64,000 bases of DNA, from the NCBI GenBank assembly GCA_024742495.1, contig JANSYJ010000011.1, positions 18,032 to 82,031 of the forward strand. The letters are read 5' to 3'. Origin of the DNA: Bacteroidota bacterium (GTDB lineage Bacteria > Bacteroidota > Bacteroidia > Flavobacteriales > Schleiferiaceae). The notes below the pieces were generated by a model. It saw nothing but the letters and a program-made list of their open reading frames with translations, did not search any database and was not told the DNA's origin. Below are positions 49,001 to 55,991 of the stretch, piece by piece (positions within the stretch are counted from its first letter, which is position 1; every line of letters begins with the position of its first letter). The position numbers were made by a program, and so were the translations under genes.

Positions 49001-49155
49001 TCCGCAATAATGCTGTTGATGATTTTTGGGATGGTCGCTTTAATGGCGAACAAGTGCCGGGAGGCGTATTTATTTATAAGATTACCTATCGATCTGAAAT
49101 AAACGGTCGTTCTATCGAGAAATTCAAACAGGGGACTATTCGAGTATATCGCTAG
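46087..49155 (+). CDS. Large T9SS-exported protein with two LamG domains and tandem repeats
   Basis: The 1022-residue protein has a signal peptide (MLLTNLRFQFLFGLLLFFAINLGAQ). Two LamG/concanavalin-like domains follow at about 26-235 and 238-430, each with a GVDDYI..(T/N)TTY motif and a Y.NG segment. A repeat region at about 445-870 alternates two ~65-70-residue Ig-like modules (D-T-x-L-C-P-G type and ID-T-x-x-C type). The type B sorting CTD is at the end (ANAFTPNGDGLNDRLAI, FNRWGILVFRN, GGVFIYKITYR). It should be secreted by the type IX system and stay at the cell surface, probably binding glycans or surfaces. Confidence 0.9.
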   Translation: MLLTNLRFQFLFGLLLFFAINLGAQCSYEAHFRLDGNPADSSIHQNHGTFFGGSIYAVHDRFNNANGALYFDGVDDYINTFTTYDLQERTVSFWFYATRTSGINALIAHDANNLSYGAFSANIENGELKARAGGSPTYSIKMPIAAHNWHHLALVRRTDSVFFYLNGNFILKGPSNSNGSAFQAYNKLVIGAHRSRSQDFFKGRMDDLKIFNCAFDQSQIDSLFNDTTGIRISPCTQGYWPFEGNIRDTSGYGNHGTFHGAPQLTLDRNGNPNGAYEFDGVDDYIHTNTTYEFEQRTAMAWFKPYDVTSNRVVFIQDANTLTYGAFNASIHTDGSLRSRAGNTIGTIIYPNLVANEWYHVAIVRRPDSCFYYVNGVQTASSIASAGGSTFLANDKLVIGVGREENVKFFKGKIDEVKVIACDLNEFEIDSIYQTEVPNPLQGLPNDTSLCPGDSLLITMPSSLALNYLWDNGSTSNSRVINQAGTYWLQVSNANDTLIDSLTVDFLSLPIPKQIDTVICGPFSFTVDYSASIADSLLWSDGSSAVIRTFSGGVNLGLSLFGPCGTVNDSIKIQNYSPLTPSLLDTTLCPGDSMLIGDRNLSGYSFLWSTGSNQSQIIVNSPGVYWSQVMLPCDTITDTIIVRAGELPLPQNIDTSFCVPGAFSVDYSQATIDSVLWSDGDTSTLRTFTNSTNLSVILYSFCANVNDSLKILAVSPLDGLVKDTSLCPGLSLRIGNRASSGNQFRWSTGATQNQIVVNSSGVYWSEVISPCDTVVDSFFVSSPSLLPNPLIADSLYLCEIGDSLLIGPALDSSISYQWSNNAASSSQWIRAGGTYTLNADNGCEMRSYEYNIVDLSILEPEPFLDTTLCQGETIFRDFNQWPVTEIRVNGNQINNGAYQFVSSGVYKIEYDQPCGVWTDTFNLSYENCDCELVMANAFTPNGDGLNDRLAIKSACSNFDYDIEVFNRWGILVFRNNAVDDFWDGRFNGEQVPGGVFIYKITYRSEINGRSIEKFKQGTIRVYR
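47422..48249 (+). repeat. Tandem 414-nt repeat units within the LamG/T9SS gene
   Basis: Two successive 414-base units start with codons for DTSLCPGDSLLI (47422) and DTTLCPGDSMLI (47836). A third, partial unit starts with DTSLCPGLSLRI at 48250. The second half-motif (ID-T-x-x-C) occurs at 47626 and 48040, again exactly 414 bases apart. Spacing is exact although the sequences have diverged. Confidence 0.8.
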
Positions 49156-49188
49156 GCAACGGCGCTTTGCTGCGGCAGTCTATGATTT

Positions 49189-49593
49189 ATGCGCTGCTTG
49201 ACGATACTCTTACTTTTGTTGCTTTCTCCCTTGGGGCTGAGGGCCCAAAAAATAGAGGAAGTACATTCTTTCGAGGTAAAGCACTGGCCGAGTGAATGCG
49301 ATAGTCTCTTTATTCAAGATTTAACAAAGGAGCTTAATTCCTATCAAAGACAGGAAAGACTGCGCGCCGAAGGCATTCGCGATAGTTTAAGGGAGCAGCA
49401 CCCCTGCTATAAGGTGAGCCTTTTTATAATTTGCAATCAAAGGCTTAATGAGGAATTATTTACGCGCTATAATCGAGAGGAAGCTTGGAAATACATGACC
49501 TTTGGCACTTGCTTAAAATTCACTATCCGGTGGGAATTCCAGCAAAAGTCTGGCATACCGCAAAATTATAGTGGCCAAATTTTGTGTAACTGA
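49189..49593 (+). CDS. Small exported hypothetical protein
   Basis: The 134-residue protein has a clear signal peptide (MRCLTILLLLLLSPLGLRAQ) and a ~114-residue mature part with four Cys (ECDS, HPCYK, ICNQR, GTCLK) plus one at the C-terminus. The mature part contains charged helices (RQERLRAEGIRDSLREQH). No family is recognised. It starts 33 bases after the large T9SS protein and is possibly co-transcribed with it. It has no sorting tail, so a periplasmic location is likely. Confidence 0.65.
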   Translation: MRCLTILLLLLLSPLGLRAQKIEEVHSFEVKHWPSECDSLFIQDLTKELNSYQRQERLRAEGIRDSLREQHPCYKVSLFIICNQRLNEELFTRYNREEAWKYMTFGTCLKFTIRWEFQQKSGIPQNYSGQILCN

Positions 49594-49660
49594 CCATTTC
49601 CGCCTTTCCTCTTAATCTTTAAGTCGCCCGGTTCTTTCTTCTAAACTGGCTTTCTTAGCC

Positions 49661-49690
49661 TTGGGCAATAAGTTTTTTTCCTTACTTTTG
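49661..49690 (+). promoter_or_regulatory. Promoter of the rpsF-rpsR-rplI operon
   Basis: TTG at 49661-49663 and TACTTTTG at 49683-49690 with a 19-base spacer match the Bacteroidota consensus fully. The predicted leader before rpsF is about 48 bases. Confidence 0.75.
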
Positions 49691-49697
49691 CCGACCA

Positions 49698-49716
49698 TTT
49701 AAACGAAAGGTTTAAA
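49698..49716 (+). promoter_or_regulatory. Leader hairpin before rpsF
   Basis: TTTAAAC (49698-49704) pairs perfectly with GTTTAAA (49710-49716) around a GAAAG loop, preceded by GCCGACC. It lies near the predicted 5' end of the rpsF transcript. It could be an autoregulatory site like the known S6:S18 leader, but the match to that motif is not demonstrated. Confidence 0.4.
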
Positions 49717-49741
49717 GACTTAATTTTTAATTGTTTAACAG

Positions 49742-50077
49742 ATGAATCAATACGAATCCGTTTTCATCATGCATCCCGTCTTATCTGAAGATCAGGTAAG
49801 GGAAACGGTAGAAAAATTCAAAGGCTTTATAGAAGCCAAGGGTGGCAAGGTCCTCCACCAAGAAAACTGGGGCCTTAAGAAACTCGCTTATCCAATTCAG
49901 AGCAAGCGCAGTGGTTTCTACCATTTAATGGAGTTCCAGGTAGATGGAGAAATGATTACTCCATTGGAAGTTGAAATGAAACGCGATGAGCGTATCATGC
50001 GCTTTCTAAATGTTAGAATGGACAAGCACCATGTGGATTATGCCAAGGTGCGTCGTCAGAAATTACAAAACGCTTAA
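49742..50077 (+). CDS. rpsF: 30S ribosomal protein S6
   Basis: The 111-residue protein has the S6 fold sequence: NQYESVFIMHPVLSEDQVRE at the start, ENWGLKKLAYPIQSKRSGFYHLMEFQ in the middle (shown in family order), and IMRFLNVRMDKHH at the end. It binds S18 in the 30S platform. It is the first gene of the rpsF-rpsR-rplI operon and has its own upstream promoter. Confidence 0.97.
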   Translation: MNQYESVFIMHPVLSEDQVRETVEKFKGFIEAKGGKVLHQENWGLKKLAYPIQSKRSGFYHLMEFQVDGEMITPLEVEMKRDERIMRFLNVRMDKHHVDYAKVRRQKLQNA

Positions 50078-50088
50078 AAGATTAGATC

Positions 50089-50376
50089 ATGGCAGAATTG
50101 GATACTGGATCTAACCAATCCGAAATTCGTTACTTACAACCTCTCAAAATTGATACTGGCAAGCGCGAGAAGTATTGTCGCTTCCGTCGTTACGGTATCA
50201 AGTATGTAGATTACAAGGACTCTGATTTCTTGTCTCAATTTTTAAATGAGCAAGGAAAGATCTTACCTCGTCGTATTACTGGTACATCATTAAAGTATCA
50301 ACGCAAGGTATCTACCTCAATCAAGCGTGCTCGTCATTTGGCCATTTTGCCCTATGTTACCGATAACCTTAAATAA
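50089..50376 (+). CDS. rpsR: 30S ribosomal protein S18
   Basis: The 95-residue basic protein has the family segments [32 protein letters not shown] and [16 protein letters not shown]. It forms a heterodimer with S6 on the small subunit. The N-terminal ~20 residues are longer than in E. coli S18. It lies 11 bases after rpsF and nine before rplI. Confidence 0.97.
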   Translation: MAELDTGSNQSEIRYLQPLKIDTGKREKYCRFRRYGIKYVDYKDSDFLSQFLNEQGKILPRRITGTSLKYQRKVSTSIKRARHLAILPYVTDNLK

Positions 50377-50385
50377 GCCGGAATC

Positions 50386-50838
50386 ATGGAAGTAATTCTG
50401 AAACAAGACGTAGAGCATCTAGGATATAAAGATGATGTAGTAGCCGTTAAGAATGGTTACGGACGTAATTATTTAATCCCACAAGGATATGCTGAATTAG
50501 CAACCCTTTCTGCAAAGAAGGTTCTTGCTGAAAACCTAAAACAACGTCGTCACAAAGAAGCCAAGGCTATTGAAGACGCGCAGAAAACAGCTGATGCCTT
50601 AAACGGATTAGAAGTTAAACTAATTGCCAAGGTGGGAAAAGGAAACAAATTGTTTGGTTCCATTAATAACTCCAACCTTTCTGAGGCTCTTGCAAAACAA
50701 GGTCACAGTATTGATCGTAAATTCATCCAAATTCAGGGTGGAACGGTTAAAGCTACTGGTCCTTATACGGCACACATCCGCTTACACCGCGAGGTAAACG
50801 TAGAGTTTACTTTCGAAGTAGTAGGTGAGAAAGCCTAA
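50386..50838 (+). CDS. rplI: 50S ribosomal protein L9
   Basis: The 150-residue protein starts with MEVILKQDVEHLGYKDDVVAVKNGYGRNYLIP (given here as the recognisable N-terminal domain, residues 1-32). A long connecting helix rich in Lys and Glu (about 45-75) and a C-terminal domain with GSINNSNLSEAL follow. It ends the ribosomal operon and is followed by a strong terminator. Confidence 0.97.
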   Translation: MEVILKQDVEHLGYKDDVVAVKNGYGRNYLIPQGYAELATLSAKKVLAENLKQRRHKEAKAIEDAQKTADALNGLEVKLIAKVGKGNKLFGSINNSNLSEALAKQGHSIDRKFIQIQGGTVKATGPYTAHIRLHREVNVEFTFEVVGEKA

Positions 50839-50859
50839 AGATTAGATTCGAATAGTAAG

Positions 50860-50896
50860 ATCCCGACTACCCTTAAAGGTGGTCGGGATTTTTTTT
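50860..50896 (+). terminator. Terminator of the ribosomal operon, overlapping the GNAT gene end
   Basis: ATCCCGAC (50860-50867) pairs with GTCGGGAT (50882-50889), extended by ACC/GGT pairs, and is followed by eight T. The last codons and stop of the opposite-strand GNAT gene lie inside the hairpin. Confidence 0.92.
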
Positions 50897-51361
50897 GATC
50901 GCTTTTTCCATTCTATAGTTTATCAAAACTTGTTCCCCACGTAAATTTCGATTTTCCCTTAAAACGGTGTAGCCCCGTGACTCAAAAAACGGGCGAGCAG
51001 TAATACTGATGTCGGAAATCAGTTTTTCCGCACCGGCCTCCAATGCCAATTCGGTAATCTTCGCCAAGAGTTTCTTGGCAATCCCCTTTCCTTGAAAGTT
51101 GGGGGAGACGTAAATGAAATCGAGGTAGTCACTTTCTTTTAAAGAAGCAAATCCAGCTAATTGATTCTGGACTTTAAGCATAATCACCTTCTGATGTTTC
51201 ACTAAATCTGTCCAGCGTTGCTGGTTTTTTATCGAGCTTAGCCAAGCCTCAATTTCGGTCGGACTGTAATCCGCAGTGCAGGTCCTTTTAATACAATCGA
51301 CGAATAGAGCTTTGAGCTCCGGAATATCGGCTAATTGAGCCTTATGATAGCTTTCGGTCAC
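50873..51361 (-). CDS. GNAT-family N-acetyltransferase
   Basis: The 162-residue protein has the GNAT core: ADIPELKALFVDCIKRTC at the start, YLDFIYVSPNFQGKGIAKKLLAKI (acetyl-CoA-binding Q-x-x-G-x-G/A) near residues 80-103, and ARPFFESRGYTVLRENR near the end. The substrate is unknown. It overlaps the upstream TPR gene by four bases. The C-terminal residues NPDHL and the stop are encoded by the stem of the rplI terminator. Confidence 0.88.
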   Translation of the reverse strand: MTESYHKAQLADIPELKALFVDCIKRTCTADYSPTEIEAWLSSIKNQQRWTDLVKHQKVIMLKVQNQLAGFASLKESDYLDFIYVSPNFQGKGIAKKLLAKITELALEAGAEKLISDISITARPFFESRGYTVLRENRNLRGEQVLINYRMEKAIKKNPDHL

Positions 51362-52539
51362 GGGCTTGCTTTAAAGTAAGATTTTATAAAAACAAAGACT
51401 TTATGATCAGCTGGATAAAGAGCTTTGAAAGCCTTTTTTGCTGAGCTAAGCTCTTTGGGCCAAAGCTCTTCCTTACCCAAATCCTTCTCCAAGATAGCAC
51501 TGTAGAGATGTAAATGAGCTCGGCTGCTTAAATCCCAGTCTGTCTGCTTTAGTTGCTCCTGAAAGAATAAGAGCAGGCTTTCATCCCAGCCATAGGCACG
51601 ATGTAAAAGCAATAAATCTTGATAAATGGGAGCCTTATCTGTGCCGAGCTGGAAAAAACGAAGGCGAGTATCTACAAAGGCTGTGCTATCTAAATTGGCC
51701 TCTAGCTGCAACAGACTTTTAAGACTGTAATAATTATTGGGTGCTAGGCTATCGGAAAGTCGGTAGTAAAGTAATGCCGGTTCTAAACTATCTAGTTCCT
51801 TATAGCTCAAGGCGATCATGCGGGCCGCATCGGCTTTAAACAGCGAATCCTCATAAAGTTGAAATGCCTTCTTTGCCCAAAAGATCGCTTCGTTTTTGCG
51901 TTGTAATTGCATAAGGGCATAAGCTAAATTATAGTGGGCGGGAACGTAGTTGGAATCTAGGTTGCAGCTTTCTTTTAAATAGGGGATGGCACCACTGTAA
52001 TCTTCGCGACTAAGTTTGGCAAAGCCGATTCCATAGGCGGCCAACGACTCTTTGAGACCATTATTAAAGGCAATCCTAAAATGCATTTCCATAAACTTCA
52101 AGAGCATGCCCCCCGGAATATCAGCGCTATCGCCATAATGCATATATAATTCTTGGTAGTAGCGACCTAGCATATAGTGCAGCCTAAAGTGATCTGGTTT
52201 TTTGGCCAATTGCCGCTTAATTAGGGAGTCAACTTTTAAGGGTGAAAATGAATGGGCGCCCTTAGCAATTTCTCGTTTGGCCATAAGGTTTTCGCTCGGT
52301 TCAATGTTACCAAAGGCGAACTCCCGATGCTTCTTTGTTGCTAGGTGATAGTCCAAGGCTATTTCAACTTTTAAAGCAAGAACATCGGGCTTGTCATTGT
52401 TCGGATCTGCCTGATCAAGCAGATTATAAGCGGAGTGATAATGTCCCTTTGCGATGAGCTGCCTAGCTTCAACTAAGGCCGCTTGTCCAAGGCTGAAAAA
52501 GCTCATCAAACAAAGCAAACTGCTAATTAGGACTTTCAT
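51358..52539 (-). CDS. Exported TPR-repeat protein
   Basis: The 393-residue protein has a signal peptide (MKVLISSLLCLMSFFSLGQA) followed by several tetratricopeptide-like helical pairs, for example HYHSAYNLLDQADP, YSGAIPYLKESCNLDSNYVPAHYNLAYAL (a canonical TPR, given in parts) and LDSLEPALLYYRLSDSLAPNNYYS. It is expected in the periplasm as a protein-interaction scaffold. It starts 14 bases after an exported protein of unknown function and overlaps the GNAT gene. The partners are not known. Confidence 0.78.
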   Translation of the reverse strand: MKVLISSLLCLMSFFSLGQAALVEARQLIAKGHYHSAYNLLDQADPNNDKPDVLALKVEIALDYHLATKKHREFAFGNIEPSENLMAKREIAKGAHSFSPLKVDSLIKRQLAKKPDHFRLHYMLGRYYQELYMHYGDSADIPGGMLLKFMEMHFRIAFNNGLKESLAAYGIGFAKLSREDYSGAIPYLKESCNLDSNYVPAHYNLAYALMQLQRKNEAIFWAKKAFQLYEDSLFKADAARMIALSYKELDSLEPALLYYRLSDSLAPNNYYSLKSLLQLEANLDSTAFVDTRLRFFQLGTDKAPIYQDLLLLHRAYGWDESLLLFFQEQLKQTDWDLSSRAHLHLYSAILEKDLGKEELWPKELSSAKKAFKALYPADHKVFVFIKSYFKASP

Positions 52540-52553
52540 CTCGCTAGGTGGTT

Positions 52554-53492
52554 TTAGTGTCGATTATCACATAAAACATAACTCGGCGGTATGCCGGGCT
52601 TTATATATTCCACACCAGCACAACCAAAGGAATAGCCTATAAATCCATAAATGAAAGGCCCTTGATTTTTTAGAAGGCGTCCCGACCATTGTTTTTGGGA
52701 ATATTGGCTGCCTCTAATATCAAGCCCTGGAAGGTAAGAGCCTTCACTATCGTGATAGTGGCGAGCGCTAATCACATGGTTACTACTGTCCATAATAACC
52801 AAATAGCGGCTGCTAGGAAAGGCGCTTCTACCATGACCTAAAACACGGTAAAAGTAATCACCATCAAAGGCTTCAAAGCAGTTGCAGCTGGTGTCGATAT
52901 TTGCGGCAAGACTATCATATTTTTGCCACTCATCGCAGGATACGCTATCGAATTCCAAAGCTTTTACGCCTCCTTTTACAAAGGGGTTTAGCTTGGCAAT
53001 TTGCCCAAAACGAATGCCGTATTTTTCATGATTAGAATCTAGTTTTTCATGGGGGATCTCAAAGCCGATATGAAAGTAGTACTCGGGAATTTCGTAGTCG
53101 CTGCGGCTGTCATAGAAATTCAGAAAAGCAACGGCTTTTAAATCTTGAACTTCGAATTGACTAAGTTTATTAAGTCCTAAATCATAGAGATAAAGGCATT
53201 CAGATTCTTGAATTCCACAACGTTCTAAAAACAACTTTCTTTGGGCTGGAGCCAGTTCATGGAAATTCTGATTCTTTACACTTGGTCCGTCTCGGTATTT
53301 TTTTAACACAACCGAAACGCTGTCTTTTTCGTGATAACCATAGAGCTCGCTTAAGGAAACAAAATGAACCAGAGGGAAGTCACTCATTTCGTAGGAAATC
53401 ATTTGTAAAAGAGACTCCTTGTTGGGTTGGGCATGAGACCCAATGCTTGTTGTTAAGCTAAACAGGAGAACCAGCAACACAAGTTTTTTCAT
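52554..53492 (-). CDS. Exported protein of unknown function
   Basis: The 312-residue protein begins with a signal peptide (MKKLVLLVLLFSLTTSIGSHAQ); the ATG at 53492 is preferred over an upstream frame extension to 53540 because it starts this signal. The mature part contains several Cys (RCGIQESECLYLYD, SVSCDEWQ, TSCNCFEAFDGDYFY, SFGCAGVEYI), suggesting disulfides, and a GHGRSAFPSSRYLVIMDSS segment. No family is recognised. It overlaps the archaemetzincin gene by four bases and precedes the TPR protein, so these belong to one secreted-protein operon. Confidence 0.7.
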   Translation of the reverse strand: MKKLVLLVLLFSLTTSIGSHAQPNKESLLQMISYEMSDFPLVHFVSLSELYGYHEKDSVSVVLKKYRDGPSVKNQNFHELAPAQRKLFLERCGIQESECLYLYDLGLNKLSQFEVQDLKAVAFLNFYDSRSDYEIPEYYFHIGFEIPHEKLDSNHEKYGIRFGQIAKLNPFVKGGVKALEFDSVSCDEWQKYDSLAANIDTSCNCFEAFDGDYFYRVLGHGRSAFPSSRYLVIMDSSNHVISARHYHDSEGSYLPGLDIRGSQYSQKQWSGRLLKNQGPFIYGFIGYSFGCAGVEYIKPGIPPSYVLCDNRH

Positions 53493-54184
53493 AAGCTGGA
53501 AGGTAGCGAAGAATCCTCTAAATTTATTTGCCTGCGGCATTTTTCACAAAGCTTCGCATCTACCTGGTCAACGGTCGATAGTTTCTCGGCCGCATCCGCC
53601 ATCACGCAATGGGCTGTTTCGCAATGCTTCAATCCTAAATTGTGTCCAATTTCGTGAATACTAACCTTAAGCACTCGGCTTTCAAAAAGGCTTTGCGGTG
53701 AACGATGCAAGCGAAAGGTAGAAATTACGCAGGCCGGACCCGGTCGATATCCTAAACCAAAAACGCCCCAATCTTGATAGCGCCTAATGGGTTTTTTCAC
53801 CCTTCCCCAAGCGTCTTTTTTGGTGGTGGAGATGTCTTTTGCACTAAGACCCAAAACATGATCGATACCAACAGGCTTATTTCGTTTTAAATCCAGTAAA
53901 AGGGAATCGGCACGGTAGCGGGGTGATTTAATATTCACGAAGGCCCACTCAGGTAGCGGTTTTGCTTCTAGCATTTGAACGGAACATCCATAAGTGTTTT
54001 CCAAAGCGACTTTTATTTTCTGCGCTAAATGAAGGTCGAATCCAGCATAGGCCTGTATAGCAATTCTCTTATCCGCAACAGCCTTATTAAAAACACCAGA
54101 TTGCAGAATAACAAATACGGCAAGGCTAATTGAAGAGGTGAACAAGAACGCTTTAAGCCAAATATTTCTTTTAATTCTCTGCAT
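53489..54184 (-). CDS. Membrane-anchored archaemetzincin-like zinc protease
   Basis: The 231-residue protein contains the archaemetzincin signature HEIGHNLGLKHC...HCVM...LCEKC: a HExxHxxGxxH zinc site plus four Cys that bind a second zinc. Unlike typical archaemetzincins, which are cytoplasmic, it starts with a basic segment and a hydrophobic anchor (WLKAFLFTSSISLAVFVILQSG), so the catalytic domain probably faces the periplasm. The ATG at 54184 is preferred over a TTG eight codons upstream. It lies 64 bases after the MepA-like gene and overlaps the unknown exported gene by four bases. Its substrate is unknown. Confidence 0.85.
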   Translation of the reverse strand: MQRIKRNIWLKAFLFTSSISLAVFVILQSGVFNKAVADKRIAIQAYAGFDLHLAQKIKVALENTYGCSVQMLEAKPLPEWAFVNIKSPRYRADSLLLDLKRNKPVGIDHVLGLSAKDISTTKKDAWGRVKKPIRRYQDWGVFGLGYRPGPACVISTFRLHRSPQSLFESRVLKVSIHEIGHNLGLKHCETAHCVMADAAEKLSTVDQVDAKLCEKCRRQINLEDSSLPSSL

Positions 54185-54248
54185 GCTATTCTTGTCCTTG
54201 TTTCTCAATGTAAAGATTTAATGGTAATCCGCATAGTTTAAAAATCAT

Positions 54249-54971
54249 TTAACGAAGGCTAAAGTCAATATGATAATGGTCATCGTGGAATTTGTCCACC
54301 TGAGGACTTAGGTATTGCGCAAAGTAAATACCACGCTTTTTTACTTCCTGACCTGATTTACTGCGGTAGAAATTATCCTTAAGGTCAATCTGAAGGAGAA
54401 CCTTTTTAATTTTAAGTCCATGATTTCTAGCGGCATCATCTAAGGCTAGAATATGGCGGCCCATGGTTTCAAAATCAATTTCCACTTCCTTATTTAAGCT
54501 GAGCTTGCCATTGCTATCAAATTCCAAAAAGTAATGCCAAATTCCTAGGTGATCGTAGAAGGTAGATTGCTGGTTTGCCTTTTTTTTGGGTACCATAAAA
54601 TCTACGCTTAGTCCGTTTCGATGTGTACGATGGATCAGCTGCTTACCGCCTTTATGGCTGGAGCATTCCATGTATTTAAACTTGATATTGGGGCAGCTTT
54701 CTTCACACGATTTATAGGCTTCCACTAGGGTGTGATAGAGCCTAGAATTTATATAGCCATTCCCTAAAAGATAATAACTGCTAAAGCTGAAATACTTGGC
54801 GTTAGCAAGGGAATAGTCTATAAGATAGCCATTTTCTAATCTACCATTCCCGGGACTGCCGTGGGATCGACTTTGTCCAGAATTTCGATGAAAGAATTGC
54901 GGCATACATGCGACCATCAATCCAAAAAGTATGCAAATGAAAATCCATTTCCGCCATTTGAAGTTCCTCAT
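54249..54971 (-). CDS. MepA-like murein endopeptidase lipoprotein
   Basis: The 240-residue protein begins with a basic N-terminus, a hydrophobic segment and a lipobox LMVAC (Cys22). The mature domain resembles penicillin-insensitive murein endopeptidase and other LAS enzymes. SHGSPGNGRLENG is at the start, THRNGLSVDFMVP carries zinc His and Asp, and DDHYHIDFSLR at the end carries HxH. It would cut peptide cross-links of peptidoglycan from the outer membrane or periplasm. It is first in the minus-strand block of secreted proteins; about 200 bases separate it from the divergent AbiE system. Confidence 0.75.
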   Translation of the reverse strand: MRNFKWRKWIFICILFGLMVACMPQFFHRNSGQSRSHGSPGNGRLENGYLIDYSLANAKYFSFSSYYLLGNGYINSRLYHTLVEAYKSCEESCPNIKFKYMECSSHKGGKQLIHRTHRNGLSVDFMVPKKKANQQSTFYDHLGIWHYFLEFDSNGKLSLNKEVEIDFETMGRHILALDDAARNHGLKIKKVLLQIDLKDNFYRSKSGQEVKKRGIYFAQYLSPQVDKFHDDHYHIDFSLR

Positions 54972-55102
54972 TTTACCCCGTTTAAGAGAATAACGGACTG
55001 CGGTTTGGATTTAGTTTAGGAAGTTTATTTCAATTGGGGTTTTGGTGTTTGTGTCAATCGCTTTATTTATTCTCAGTTTTCAATTAATCTGAGTTTAATC
55101 TT

Positions 55103-55132
55103 TTGCCTTATCTGTGGGTTTAATTATGTTTT
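55103..55132 (+). promoter_or_regulatory. Putative promoter of the AbiE toxin-antitoxin operon
   Basis: TTG at 55103-55105 and TATGTTTT (55125-55132, followed by G) are spaced by 19 bases, close to the Bacteroidota consensus. The leader to the antitoxin ATG would be about 35 bases. AbiEi antitoxins usually bind such operators to repress themselves. Confidence 0.45.
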
Positions 55133-55169
55133 GTATAGTTGTAGTCAGTATTAAGCTCACCTAATTACT

Positions 55170-55991
55170 ATGAGGTATAAAAATGTTTCAAGTGCATCCA
55201 ATCAAATATTGAGTTATTTCAACCGAAAAGATCAGATGTTTTTTACTTTTTCGGAGGCCATGGAGGCCATGCCTAATTCAAGTCATAGCGCTTTAAAGCA
55301 GTTGCTGAGTGATATGGCAAAGAGAGGTTTACTGTTGCGTTTAAGAAGAGGTTTATATTGTTTAATTCCCTTTGAAAAGGATGCTGATTTATACATGCCT
55401 AATTGGCACTTAGCGGCGACTTATTTAAGCGGAAGTCAAAAACACTATATCGGGTATTATTCCGCTTTGCAGATCCACGATTTAATTAGTCAACCCGCCT
55501 TAAAGGAGCAAATAGTAATAGCCAAACAAATGCGCCCTTCACTTCTTAAAATCAAGGATGTGGCCTTCCAGTTTATCTATCATAATGAGAACCATTTTTT
55601 TGGTTACCAGAAAGTATGGATCGATAATTATCACCAGGTTTATTGTTCTGATCTTGAAAAGACTCTCGTCGATTGTTTATTTAAACCCGAATACGCAGGA
55701 GGAATTGTGGAGGTGGCTAAGGCCATATACCTTTCGAGGAAGGCAATCAATTTTGACAAACTATTAGATTATACGATTAGATTTAAATCACAAGCTGTTA
55801 TAAAACGCTTAGGATTCCTTTTAGACTTGCTGGAAATTAATACCGACGTAATTTCCAGCTTGCAATCTCTTAGAACTTCAACATATAGCATACTGGACAC
55901 CGAACTTCCCAAATCTGGTAAAAGGATAAGCCGCTGGCGTATTCAACAAAACCTAGACAGGGAAACCATACTGTCCGCCATTTATACATGA
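55170..55991 (+). CDS. AbiEi-family antitoxin/transcriptional regulator
   Basis: The 273-residue protein has an N-terminal winged-helix domain (about 1-70: FFTFSEAMEAMPNSSHSALKQ, then RLRRGLYCLIP). The AbiEi C-terminal region contains GYYSALQIHDLISQ, VYCSDLEKTLVDCLFKPEYAGG and ISRWRIQQNLD. AbiEi proteins are type IV antitoxins that also repress their own operon and do not bind the toxin directly. It overlaps the toxin gene by four bases, the usual order for this system. It lies in a region otherwise made of secreted proteins and may have been acquired by transfer. Confidence 0.9.
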   Translation: MRYKNVSSASNQILSYFNRKDQMFFTFSEAMEAMPNSSHSALKQLLSDMAKRGLLLRLRRGLYCLIPFEKDADLYMPNWHLAATYLSGSQKHYIGYYSALQIHDLISQPALKEQIVIAKQMRPSLLKIKDVAFQFIYHNENHFFGYQKVWIDNYHQVYCSDLEKTLVDCLFKPEYAGGIVEVAKAIYLSRKAINFDKLLDYTIRFKSQAVIKRLGFLLDLLEINTDVISSLQSLRTSTYSILDTELPKSGKRISRWRIQQNLDRETILSAIYT

